Below are positions 1 to 6,176 of a stretch of DNA of 8,264 nucleotides, piece by piece. Location of the stretch: NCBI GenBank assembly GCA_021819985.1, contig JAKAEG010000137.1:1-8264 (forward strand). Direction: 5' to 3'. Numbering within the stretch: position 1 is the first letter of the stretch; each line of letters starts with the position of its first letter. The stretch comes from Nitrospirota bacterium (lineage in GTDB: Bacteria > Nitrospirota > Thermodesulfovibrionia > Thermodesulfovibrionales > JdFR-88). The position numbers and the translations under genes were made by a program. Under the pieces are notes generated by a model. That model had not been told where the DNA came from and made no database searches. It saw nothing but the letters and a program-made list of their open reading frames with translations.

Positions 1-1
1 C

Positions 2-2407
2 CTGTCCAGGACTCCCGGCGTAAAGGAAGCCTCAGTCAATTTTGCCGCCGAACGCACACACGTCCTATATGATCCCGGGGCGGTTACAGCCAACGACCTG
101 ATAAATATCATAAAAAATCTGGGTTACGGGGTGGCATCCGGAAAACAGATCCTGTCCGTTAAAGGCATGTCCTGCGCGGCCTGCGCGGCCCGCCTTCAGA
201 AGGTCCTTACCAATATGGATGGCGTTCTGTCTGCCCAGGTCAACTTCGCCGCGGAAAAAGCCTCGGTTGAATATCTTCCCTCCCAGGTCGGCTACAGGGA
301 GTTCAAAGAGGCGGTCGCGGGAGCGGGTTATGAGGTAACGGAGTCCGAGGGAGACAATGCCGTCTTAAAAGAGCAGCAGGAAAGGGACGCCCGGTATAAG
401 GACCTGAAAAAGAGGCTCCTTGCGGGCGTTATCCTTACAGCCCCCATTTTTCTCATTATGTATGGCCCGATTTTCTGTCTCGGCCACATATTCGGATTAA
501 ACTTAAGATCCCTGTTTAACATGCCTGCGCGGCTTGGTTTTTTCATCCAGTTCGCACTCGCGACCCCGGTACAGTTCTGGATAGGAAGGCAGTTTTACAG
601 GGGGGCCGTTTCGGCCGCAAGGCATCGCACTACCGACATGAACACGCTGATAGCCGTAGGGACCTCAGCGGCGTATCTTTACAGCGTCCTTGCCACGTTC
701 TTTCCCTCCATGTTCCAGATAAAAGGTTTCAACGCGCCTTCCGTTTACTTTGACACTTCCTCCGCAATAATCGTTCTGATCTTGCTTGGCAGGACGCTTG
801 AGGCAAAAGCAAAAGGGCAGACCTCCGAGGCGGTTAAAAAACTTATTGGACTTAAGCCCGCCACGGCGCGTGTACTGAAAAACGGAATTGAGACGGACAT
901 ACCGGTGGGGGACGTAGGTATTGGAGATGTGGTGATAGTGAAACCCGGCGAGAAGGTCCCGGTCGATGGCGTGGTAAAAGAAGGCCATTCATCGGTGGAT
1001 GAGTCGATGATAAGCGGGGAGCCGATGCCTGTAGAAAAGAAGGCGGGAGACCCTGTCATAGGCGGCACTATCAACAAGACCGGCTCATTCAGGTTCGAAG
1101 CGCTAAAGGTAGGCAGGCAAATGATGCTCTCCCGGATAATAGAGCTGGTCGAGCAGGCCCAGGGCACGAAACCCCCTATTGCGAAGCTTGCGGACAAGAT
1201 CGCTTCATATTTTGTGCCTACGGTCATAGGGGTGGCCGTTCTCACTTTCGCCGTCTGGTATATGGCCGGACCGGCCCCGGCGTTCACCTACGCTTTTTTA
1301 AACTTCATTGCCGTGCTCATAGTGGCCTGCCCCTGTTCGTTGGGCCTTGCCACGCCTACATCCATCATGGTGGGCACCGGCAAGGGCGCGGAAAACGGCA
1401 TACTCATCCGGGGCAGCGAGGCGCTTGAAACGGCCCACAAGCTGAACGCCATAGTTTTCGACAAGACAGGCACGCTCACTATCGGAAAACCGTTGCTGAC
1501 AGCGATCGAAACCAATGGGGAGTATGGGAATGATGACGTCCTGTTCTATGCCGCAAGCGCCGAGCGGGGCTCCGAACACCCGCTTGCAGAGGCCATACTC
1601 AATGCCGCTAATGACAAGGGGATAAGACTTGCGGACCCTGCTGGATTCGAGGCCGTGCCGGGCCGGGGGATAAAGGCTGTGGTGGATGGCAGAAAAATAA
1701 TATTCGGAAACCCTATTATGATGAGGGATGAGGGAATAAAAAATATATCCGGATTAGAAGAGATGGCGGAGAGTTTCGGGCATGATGGCAAGACCCCGAT
1801 GCTGCTGGCAATTGATGGCAGGGCGGCGGGCGTGCTTGCCGTATCGGATGCTGTCAAGGAACATTCCGCGCAAGCGGTGAAGACCCTTTTGGATATGGGG
1901 CTTGAGGTGATCCTGCTTACGGGAGACAATCCCTTAGCCGCAGGACATATCGCAAAAAGCGTGGGCATTGAGCGTGTTTTCGCTGAAGTCCTTCCCGAAG
2001 ACAAGGCAAGGATAATAAAAAGGCTGCAGGAAGAAGGAAAACGCGTGGCCATGGTCGGAGACGGCATAAACGACGCCCCGGCGCTTGCCCAGTCCGATAT
2101 CGGAATAGCACTTGGCACGGGGACCGATGTCGCTATCGAGGCGGCCGGCATTACGCTTATAAGCGGAGACCTGCGCGGGGTGGCAGCGGCAATCGCCCTT
2201 TCAAAGGCGACAATGAATAACATCAGGCAAAACCTCTTCTGGGCATTCGCCTACAACGTAATACTTATACCTGTTGCGGCGGGTGTGCTCTTCCCTTTTA
2301 CGGGAATGCTCTTGAACCCGATATTCGCCGCCGCCGCCATGGGGATGTCCTCGGTGACGGTCGTCTCGAACGCGCTCAGGCTGAAGAGATTCAAAGCGCC
2401 CGTTTAA
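2..2407 (+). CDS. copA: Copper-exporting P1B-type ATPase (CopA), 5'-truncated by window edge
   Basis: This is an ATP-driven exporter of Cu(I) from cytoplasm to periplasm. The frame is open from base 2, giving 801 residues before the TAA. An internal GTG at 131 is a poor start because the upstream 43 residues are the rest of another HMA metal-binding domain, so the true start lies left of the window. In window residue numbers: partial first HMA domain to about 43, second HMA domain with the copper ligands C58 and C61 (GMSCAAC), transmembrane segments, actuator loop SGEP at 338-341, metal-site CPC at C443 and C445, phosphorylated D487 in DKTGTLT, HP motif H526-P527 in the nucleotide domain, and GDGIND with D687 and D691. 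The last two helices carry YN and MSS, the established Cu(I) signature of subgroup 1B-1, which argues against Zn, Cd or Co transport. No CopZ or CsoR gene is visible. The call is very secure; copper specificity follows from the family signature. Confidence 0.97.
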   Translation: MSRTPGVKEASVNFAAERTHVLYDPGAVTANDLINIIKNLGYGVASGKQILSVKGMSCAACAARLQKVLTNMDGVLSAQVNFAAEKASVEYLPSQVGYREFKEAVAGAGYEVTESEGDNAVLKEQQERDARYKDLKKRLLAGVILTAPIFLIMYGPIFCLGHIFGLNLRSLFNMPARLGFFIQFALATPVQFWIGRQFYRGAVSAARHRTTDMNTLIAVGTSAAYLYSVLATFFPSMFQIKGFNAPSVYFDTSSAIIVLILLGRTLEAKAKGQTSEAVKKLIGLKPATARVLKNGIETDIPVGDVGIGDVVIVKPGEKVPVDGVVKEGHSSVDESMISGEPMPVEKKAGDPVIGGTINKTGSFRFEALKVGRQMMLSRIIELVEQAQGTKPPIAKLADKIASYFVPTVIGVAVLTFAVWYMAGPAPAFTYAFLNFIAVLIVACPCSLGLATPTSIMVGTGKGAENGILIRGSEALETAHKLNAIVFDKTGTLTIGKPLLTAIETNGEYGNDDVLFYAASAERGSEHPLAEAILNAANDKGIRLADPAGFEAVPGRGIKAVVDGRKIIFGNPIMMRDEGIKNISGLEEMAESFGHDGKTPMLLAIDGRAAGVLAVSDAVKEHSAQAVKTLLDMGLEVILLTGDNPLAAGHIAKSVGIERVFAEVLPEDKARIIKRLQEEGKRVAMVGDGINDAPALAQSDIGIALGTGTDVAIEAAGITLISGDLRGVAAAIALSKATMNNIRQNLFWAFAYNVILIPVAAGVLFPFTGMLLNPIFAAAAMGMSSVTVVSNALRLKRFKAPV

Positions 2408-2588
2408 GGGCAAAACAGGCATCCAAAGGCAAATAAATGCTCCAAAGATATAGCCTCTCTATTTCGATACCGATGATATTTCCCCTGGATCTGGTAAATA
2501 TCCTCCCGGAGAGGGCTTTGGCCAACAACATTGCATTTTTAAATCGGTGGCGACTATCGAGTACAAGTTGAAAGCGAGATATTGCCAT
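2391..2588 (-). CDS. Doubtful 65-residue ORF following the small-protein cassette
   Basis: An open frame whose ATG follows the TAA of the preceding 71-residue gene with no gap (TAAATG), with AAAGGA a few bases upstream as a possible ribosome binding site. It would therefore be translationally coupled as a third cassette member. It runs into the 3' end of copA on the opposite strand by 17 nt. The peptide has a basic N-terminal half (LDSRHRFKNAMLLAKAL) and a more hydrophobic C-terminal stretch (LYLWSIYLPLDACFAL). I recognise no family. The tail over copA suggests either a read-on frame or a truncated gene. The tight coupling is the only positive evidence, so it may well be non-coding. Confidence 0.22.
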   Translation of the reverse strand: MAISRFQLVLDSRHRFKNAMLLAKALSGRIFTRSRGNIIGIEIERLYLWSIYLPLDACFALKRAL

Positions 2589-2804
2589 TTATCCTTTGAT
2601 TGGCTCAAATACGTGCTCTACCTTATATCGGGCTATTCTCTTGCCTTTTTTGGGCTCCATGCGTTTCAATGGCAACTCTTTGTCGATAAAATCGATTTCC
2701 GCCCCATCAGCAAAGGAATCAGCAAGTATCGGAGTCTCGATAATCTGTCTTATAAAATCAAATGTCATACCGATGTTTCTTTCTGCAAGTTCCTTCTTTG
2801 TCAT
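2589..2804 (-). CDS. Small uncharacterised protein, 71 residues, DUF5647-like
   Basis: A short soluble protein starting MTKKELAERNIGMTFDF, with no signal peptide or membrane segment. Its layout is an N-terminal helix-like half (to about residue 25), a central segment DGAEIDFIDKELPLK and a basic C-terminus with KKGKRIARYKV. The order 'helical start, then P/DGAEI-F, then K-K-V/Y-V' recalls the small family DUF5647, a resemblance from memory only. The ATG overlaps the stop of the upstream gene (ATGA), and GAGGA sits 8 nt before it, so translation looks coupled to that gene. The ORF is intact although its partner carries a stop codon. The frame is supported by the coupled start and protein-like composition. 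Function is unknown; two tiny overlapping genes are the usual shape of a toxin-antitoxin or similar accessory pair, but nothing in the residues proves that. Confidence 0.72.
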   Translation of the reverse strand: MTKKELAERNIGMTFDFIRQIIETPILADSFADGAEIDFIDKELPLKRMEPKKGKRIARYKVEHVFEPIKG

Positions 2805-3067
2805 TGTTTCATTCCTCGTTTGAATTTTTCTTTATACCATTCCCACCTGTCTTTCAGGTCTTGTTCAGCATAAGTCAAGGCATCCCTCAGGTTTTTGATC
2901 GGGATAAGCTGTTTAACCTCTCATCCCTTTCCGGACAGGATATCGCGATGAAAAAAGCCATGAGAGCAGTCATATCTTACAATGGCATGCCATTTATCTC
3001 CGATTTTCGATTCAGTCATTCCGTGCCCGACGACCACGGAATCCAGCGACTCTGATATTAGTGTCAT
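2801..3067 (-). pseudogene. Small uncharacterised gene interrupted by one in-frame TGA
   Basis: Reading leftward from the ATG at 3067-3065, the frame gives 48 residues, a TGA at 2923-2921 (codon 49), then 39 more residues to the TGA at 2803-2801. Both halves look like one conserved protein. The first contains DKWHAIVRYDCSHGFFHRD, rich in His, Asp and aromatic residues. The second contains LRDALTYAEQDLKDRWEWY, an amphipathic charged helix. Composition stays protein-like across the stop, and the end overlaps the next gene's ATG (ATGA), which is why I treat it as a recently broken gene rather than a chance frame. I recognise the pattern as an uncharacterised small family but cannot name it securely. 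The start codon lies within a repeat hairpin and lacks a Shine-Dalgarno sequence, so the original N-terminus may have been replaced. A sequencing error at the TGA is an alternative. Confidence 0.68.
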
Positions 3068-3099
3068 TGCGAGGGGGCGTAAGCCCCCGTGGCAATCTC
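3062..3099. repeat. REP-like hairpin repeat (GGGGGC-GTAA-GCCCCC core)
   Basis: A perfect 6-bp GC stem, GGGGGC at 3073-3078 and GCCCCC at 3083-3088, with a GTAA loop, flanked by an outer ATTGC (3066-3070) and GCAAT (3092-3096) pair. The combination 'CATTGCGAG ... GGCAATCTC' around a GC hairpin is a widespread intergenic repeat style in bacterial genomes, as I remember it. The minus-strand gene to its left takes its ATG from the edge of this repeat. No second copy occurs in the window. Confidence 0.7.
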
Positions 3100-3109
3100 G
3101 TCATTATGG

Positions 3110-3133
3110 TCATTCCCGCGCAGGCGGGAATCC
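3110..3133. repeat. REP-like palindrome (ATTCCCGC-GCAG-GCGGGAAT)
   Basis: A perfect 8-bp inverted repeat, ATTCCCGC at 3112-3119 and GCGGGAAT at 3124-3131, with a 4-nt loop. It lies 13 nt after the previous hairpin element. The motif 'TCATTCCCGCG..GGCGGGAATCCA' is a familiar dispersed repeat in many genomes (from memory). It is most likely a REP/MITE-type element rather than a terminator, since no T-run follows on either strand. Confidence 0.7.
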
Positions 3134-3134
3134 A

Positions 3135-3172
3135 ATTAAAAGGGAAAATAGAACCGTTGTCCCCTTTTCCTA
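3135..3172. repeat. Imperfect inverted repeat resembling RAYT-associated REP ends
   Basis: The segment can fold in two ways: AAAAGGG with CCCCTTTT, or AAATAG with CTATTT. The string 'GGGAAAATAGAACCG' followed by 'TCCCCTTTT' resembles the REP sequences that flank REP-associated tyrosine transposase genes. I base that on memory of such repeats; no transposase gene is present here. If correct it is an orphan copy. Confidence 0.4.
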
Positions 3173-3194
3173 TTTACGAATGGCGCTAGTTTTC

Positions 3195-3233
3195 CTCAAA
3201 CTTGAGATATTTATTTTCACAAGATGTGAAAAT
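3195..3233. repeat. Two short palindromes, the second 9+3+9 and perfect
   Basis: CTCAA-AC-TTGAG at 3195-3206 is followed by ATTTTCACA at 3213-3221 and TGTGAAAAT at 3225-3233, separated by AGA. The second is AT-rich and perfectly symmetric, the shape of a dimeric regulator's operator. No promoter could be placed over it, so repeat or relic is equally likely. Confidence 0.5.
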
Positions 3234-3257
3234 TTGGTTACGCTTTTTCTTGCCCTT

Positions 3258-3292
3258 AAAAAAAGGGACGGTTTCTTTGTCCGTCCCTTTTT
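3258..3292 (-). terminator. Intrinsic terminator of the lysine-rich micro-gene (possibly bidirectional)
   Basis: A perfect 12-bp stem, AAAAAGGGACGG at 3260-3271 and CCGTCCCTTTTT at 3281-3292, with a 9-nt loop. On the minus strand the GC stem is followed by a run of seven T, 15 nt after the micro-gene stop, which is textbook factor-independent termination. On the plus strand five T also follow, so it could work both ways. Its sequence also resembles neighbouring REP-like palindromes, so it may be a repeat recruited as terminator. Confidence 0.75.
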
Positions 3293-3306
3293 CCCCTCTC
3301 GGCCCT

Positions 3307-3366
3307 TTACTTCTTTTTACCGCCCTTCGGTTTCTTTACTTCTTTTTTCGCCGGTTCTTTTGCCAT
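3307..3366 (-). CDS. 19-residue lysine-rich micro-protein
   Basis: A tiny gene encoding MAKEPAKKEVKKPKGGKKK followed by TAA. Nine of 19 residues are lysine, with Pro, Ala, Glu and Gly making up most of the rest and no hydrophobic core, so it should be disordered and strongly basic. The shape resembles lysine-rich tails of histone-like, DNA- or RNA-binding proteins. Translation is supported by GAGGTGA 5 nt before the ATG, and transcription by a clean terminator 15 nt after the stop. An overlapping 67-codon frame on the same strand lacks such signals. No neighbouring gene on the same strand is close enough to form an operon. Function is unknown: nucleic-acid binding is inference from charge. 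The alternative is that it is the surviving C-terminal tail of a lost gene that happens to have a start and ribosome site. Confidence 0.6.
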   Translation of the reverse strand: MAKEPAKKEVKKPKGGKKK

Positions 3367-3371
3367 TTGGT

Positions 3372-3378
3372 TCACCTC
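3372..3378 (-). promoter_or_regulatory. Strong Shine-Dalgarno deciding the micro-gene start
   Basis: GAGGTGA on the minus strand, 5 nt before the ATG at 3366. It is nearly full complementarity to the 16S rRNA 3' end and is the best ribosome site on the minus strand in this spacer; it selects the 19-codon frame. Confidence 0.65.
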
Positions 3379-3453
3379 GCTTTCCTTCCTTCATTTTGGC
3401 ATACTTTAGGGCCAGTGCGCTGCCATTAATACTGATTTTCCTTCCAAATTGTA

Positions 3454-3480
3454 ATCTCCCGGCTTGAAAGTCCGGGGGAT
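3454..3480. repeat. 9-bp stem hairpin, possible IS200/IS605-type end relic
   Basis: ATCTCCCGG (3454-3462) pairs with CCGGGGGAT (3472-3480) with one G-T wobble, loop CTTGAAAGT. GGATGTC follows at 3485. The hairpin plus trailing GGATGTC recalls the right-end structures of IS200/IS605 elements, though no tnpA or tnpB is present. It lies about 90 nt upstream of the lysine-rich micro-gene and could alternatively be part of its leader. Confidence 0.4.
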
Positions 3481-3593
3481 AAACGGATGTCGTCCATGGA
3501 ACTCTTTGACCGGGTGGCACGGGCGCTCAAACGCAAACTGGTTATATCATTGTAGCCGTAACCATTTCAACGCAACCGAATTAAGTATGATGT

Positions 3594-3651
3594 CCCCGGA
3601 ATTTCGGGGTGCGGATTTCCAAAAGAATAGGGGATGTGCACATCCCCTATT
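3594..3651. repeat. Paired palindromes including a 26-bp perfect one
   Basis: CCCCG (3594-3598) and CGGGG (3605-3609) form a small hairpin. After 16 nt comes a perfect 13+13 palindrome, AATAGGGGATGTG at 3626-3638 and CACATCCCCTATT at 3639-3651, with no loop. On neither strand is it followed by a T-run, so it does not look like a terminator. The likeliest identity is a REP-type or element-end repeat; a binding site for a dimeric protein is possible. Confidence 0.7.
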
Positions 3652-3783
3652 AATAGAATCGTCCTATTTTCCGGATTTCGATCTCATTTATCTGCCTTCT
3701 CTATGGAAGCCTATCTGGCGGCGTTTTATTTCTGGATGGGCCATTAACTTACGTATAGCGTCGAAAAAGTGAAACCTGAAAAC

Positions 3784-3811
3784 CAGTTTATGAAAACTCT
3801 TCCATAAACTG
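3784..3811. repeat. 9-bp inverted repeat CAGTTTATG/CATAAACTG
   Basis: Perfect arms at 3784-3792 and 3803-3811 around a 10-nt loop. It is AT-rich and not followed by a T-run, so a terminator role is unlikely. It directly precedes the 27-codon frame MDNAMTQPV..., and may mark the edge of a repeat element. Confidence 0.5.
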
Positions 3812-4090
3812 TTTCATGGACAATGCCATGACCCAGCCGGTTATGCTGAGGTTGGCATGGCTTTTCCCTCCCGGTTCGCCGTCGTCGGGGGCGGGTTAAA
3901 GCTGAAGATGGAAAGGAGTTTTAGAGGGGTGTTTGAACGTGAATGAACAGTCCGGACCAAAAAAGCCTTTAAAAAGCATAAATTAAAATTTTCAGCTTGA
4001 ACAAAAAACAACAAAAAAGAGAGATAGGCCATTGGGGAGCGAAGGCTTATAGATTGAAGGGCGGGAGGGTGGGATGCCTTTTTCCTTTTC

Positions 4091-4120
4091 TTGAATTAAG
4101 CCCGGCTAATGTGTGATAAT
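4091..4120 (+). promoter_or_regulatory. Sigma70-type promoter for transketolase
   Basis: TTGAAT at 4091-4096 and GATAAT at 4115-4120 are spaced by 18 nt (or TGATAA with 17 nt). Both hexamers match the consensus at five of six or close to it. A start near 4127 would give a leader of about 50 nt ending in AAAGGAGG at 4161-4168, 10 nt before the ATG. An A-tract region lies upstream. Confidence 0.55.
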
Positions 4121-4178
4121 TTGCCTCTGCATATGAAAAATTAAAAAATTCTTATTCCATAAAGGAGGCTTTTGCCGG

Positions 4179-6176
4179 ATGGCCAGGATTGACGAACTCT
4201 GCATAAATACCATAAAGATGCTCGCCGTGGACGCGGTGGAAAAAGCGAACTCCGGACATCCGGGGATGCCCCTTGGAGATGCCGCCATGGCTTATGTGCT
4301 CTGGACCAAAGCGCTCAGGCACAACCCCAAAAACCCCGTTTGGCAAAACAGGGACAGGTTCGTCCTTTCCGCCGGGCACGGCTCAATGCTCCTGTACAGC
4401 CTGCTTCACCTGACCGGCTACAATATCTCGCTTGATGATATAAAGAATTTCCGTCAATGGGGCAGCGCCACTGCCGGCCACCCGGAAATAAGCAGAGCGC
4501 ACGGAATAGAGACGACCACTGGCCCGCTTGGACAGGGGTTCGCAACGGGCGTGGGTATGGCCGTGGCTGAAAAGCGCTTAAGAGACCTGTTCAACAAGCC
4601 CGGTTTTCCGGTCATCGATTACAACATATACGGGATAACAAGTGATGGGGACATGATGGAGGGCGTTCAATCCGAGGCGGCCTCGCTGGCGGGCCATCTT
4701 GGATTGGGAAAGATCATCTATCTGTATTCGGACAACAAGATAACGATCGAAGGGGCCACGGACCTCGCTTTCTCAGAGGACGTGGGAGCGCGATACACGG
4801 CTTACGGGTGGCATGTCCAGAAGGTGGACGGCTACGATCTTACCGGCATTGCAAAGGCGCTGGCGGCCGCGAAAAAAGAAAAAAACCGCCCTTCCCTGAT
4901 AATCGCCAGGACCAAAATAGCCCAGGGATGCCCTACACTGGAAAATACATCAAAGGCCCACGGCGCCCCGCTGGGCGCTGAGGAGGAAAGGCTTTTTAAA
5001 CAGTTTTGCAGCTGGCCCAACAAGAAATTCTACGTCCCCAGGGAGGCCTCCAGTGAGATGCTCAAGGCCGTAAAGCGGGGCAAGGCCGATGAGGCCGCCT
5101 GGGACGCCATGATGGCCAGGTACAGGAAGAAATATCCCGAACTGGCAGCGATGTGGGACAATTTCAACTCCGGGAAATTTTCAGACGGATGGGAGGAAGC
5201 GTTCCCGGCATTTAAACCCGGGGATTCCATCGCCACAAGGAGCGCTTCCGGCAAGGTATTGAACTCGATTGCTCCAAAGACCCCGCAGCTCATTGGCGGC
5301 TCAGCCGATCTCGCACCCTCGAATAATACATATGTAAAGGGAACGGGTGATTACACCCGCGAGCGCTCCGGCGCAAATATACATTTTGGAATAAGGGAAC
5401 ACGCAATGGGGGCCATTTTAAACGGCATTTCCTTAAGCGGGATGCTGCTGCCCTACGGAGGCACTTTTCTTGTGTTCTCGGACTTCCTGAGGCCCTCTCT
5501 CAGGCTCTCCTCGCTCATGCAGACGCATGCGGTATATGTATTTACCCATGACTCCGTAGGAGTTGGCGAGGACGGGCCCACGCACCAGCCGATAGAGCAA
5601 CTGGCAAGCCAGAGGGCTATGCCGGGGCTGATGGTGATGAGACCCGCGGAAGCCAACGAGACCGCTGAGGCCTGGAAATTCGCCCTTACCCATAAAGGCC
5701 CTACAAGCCTTGTACTTTCAAGACAGAACCTTCCTGTTCTGGACAGGAAGAAAGACGGATACGGCCCGGCAGCAGGAATAAAAAAAGGCGCTTACGTGCT
5801 TTCTGATTTTTCACCGAAAGGAAAACCCGAGCTGATACTGATGGGGTCGGGCTCGGAAGTACACCTCTGCCTTGAAGCGGCCCGTGTCCTGAGGGAGAAA
5901 AAGATAAACGTCCGCGTGGTCAATATGGCCTGCTGGAGGCTCTTTGACCTTCAGCCGCAGGCATATATAAATAAGGTGCTTCCGCCCTCGGTGGAAAAAA
6001 GGCTTGCTGTTGAGGCCGCCTCTCCTTTCGGGTGGCACAAGTATACCGGGACAAAAGGGGTGGTGATAGGAATCGATCATTTTGGCGCGTCCGCGCCCGG
6101 TAAAGTGGTATTCGAGAAGTTCGGCTTTACTGTGGAAAACGTCGTAAAAAAAGCGCTGGCCCTGATTAAAAGTTAA
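4179..6176 (+). CDS. tkt: Transketolase
   Basis: A cytoplasmic thiamine-diphosphate enzyme that moves two-carbon ketol units between sugar phosphates in the non-oxidative pentose phosphate or Calvin pathways. At 665 residues it has full family length. Landmarks: H27 in SGHPG, H67 in SAGHGS, GPLGQG at 115-120, the cofactor motif DGDMMEG starting at D156 with N186 after it (Mg and diphosphate binding), H261 in KAHGAPLG, catalytic glutamate E407 in GIREHAMGA, and H469 in DGPTHQPIEQLASQRA. The cofactor motif begins SDGD rather than the common GDGD, a mild change outside the metal ligands. Single-polypeptide form, not the split N/C-subunit archaeal type. The start is fixed by AAAGGAGG. It has its own promoter and converges on the HAD gene, so it is probably monocistronic. 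Confidence 0.97.
   Translation: MARIDELCINTIKMLAVDAVEKANSGHPGMPLGDAAMAYVLWTKALRHNPKNPVWQNRDRFVLSAGHGSMLLYSLLHLTGYNISLDDIKNFRQWGSATAGHPEISRAHGIETTTGPLGQGFATGVGMAVAEKRLRDLFNKPGFPVIDYNIYGITSDGDMMEGVQSEAASLAGHLGLGKIIYLYSDNKITIEGATDLAFSEDVGARYTAYGWHVQKVDGYDLTGIAKALAAAKKEKNRPSLIIARTKIAQGCPTLENTSKAHGAPLGAEEERLFKQFCSWPNKKFYVPREASSEMLKAVKRGKADEAAWDAMMARYRKKYPELAAMWDNFNSGKFSDGWEEAFPAFKPGDSIATRSASGKVLNSIAPKTPQLIGGSADLAPSNNTYVKGTGDYTRERSGANIHFGIREHAMGAILNGISLSGMLLPYGGTFLVFSDFLRPSLRLSSLMQTHAVYVFTHDSVGVGEDGPTHQPIEQLASQRAMPGLMVMRPAEANETAEAWKFALTHKGPTSLVLSRQNLPVLDRKKDGYGPAAGIKKGAYVLSDFSPKGKPELILMGSGSEVHLCLEAARVLREKKINVRVVNMACWRLFDLQPQAYINKVLPPSVEKRLAVEAASPFGWHKYTGTKGVVIGIDHFGASAPGKVVFEKFGFTVENVVKKALALIKS

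Larger units (their letters stand above)
3481..4090. other. Gene-poor spacer with palindromes and relic-like segments
   Basis: I find no convincing protein gene here. Frames of 60-100 codons run straight through palindromes and have repeat-like composition. Contents are the hairpins listed separately, a 27-codon plus frame at 3816-3899 with no ribosome site, and an AT-rich A-tract stretch at about 3955-4025. The block looks like accumulated mobile-element debris between copA and transketolase, but no identifiable transposase fragment could be read. Confidence 0.55.

Noticed and set aside
745..2223. Long minus-strand ORFs (180 and 225 codons) opposite copA
   Set aside because: They lie entirely within a well-conserved ATPase gene and have Ser/Pro/Ala-rich shadow composition.
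2880..2930. Selenocysteine at the in-frame TGA of the small gene
   Set aside because: The hairpin includes the TGA within its stem and its loop starts about 3 nt after it, whereas bacterial SECIS loops sit roughly 15-20 nt downstream; no Sec family is recognised.
2982..3467. A 161-codon plus ORF
   Set aside because: It crosses the REP-like hairpins, the terminator and the antisense of the lysine-rich micro-gene; Phe/Ser/Pro-rich composition is typical of a shadow frame.
3464..3772. A 102-codon plus ORF in the spacer
   Set aside because: It runs through two palindromes, lacks a ribosome site and has irregular composition; probably repeat DNA read as protein.
3784..4178. A riboswitch or structured leader for transketolase
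   Set aside because: No known aptamer core was recognisable, the palindromes are more than 270 nt upstream of the likely transcript start, and the predicted leader is only about 50 nt.
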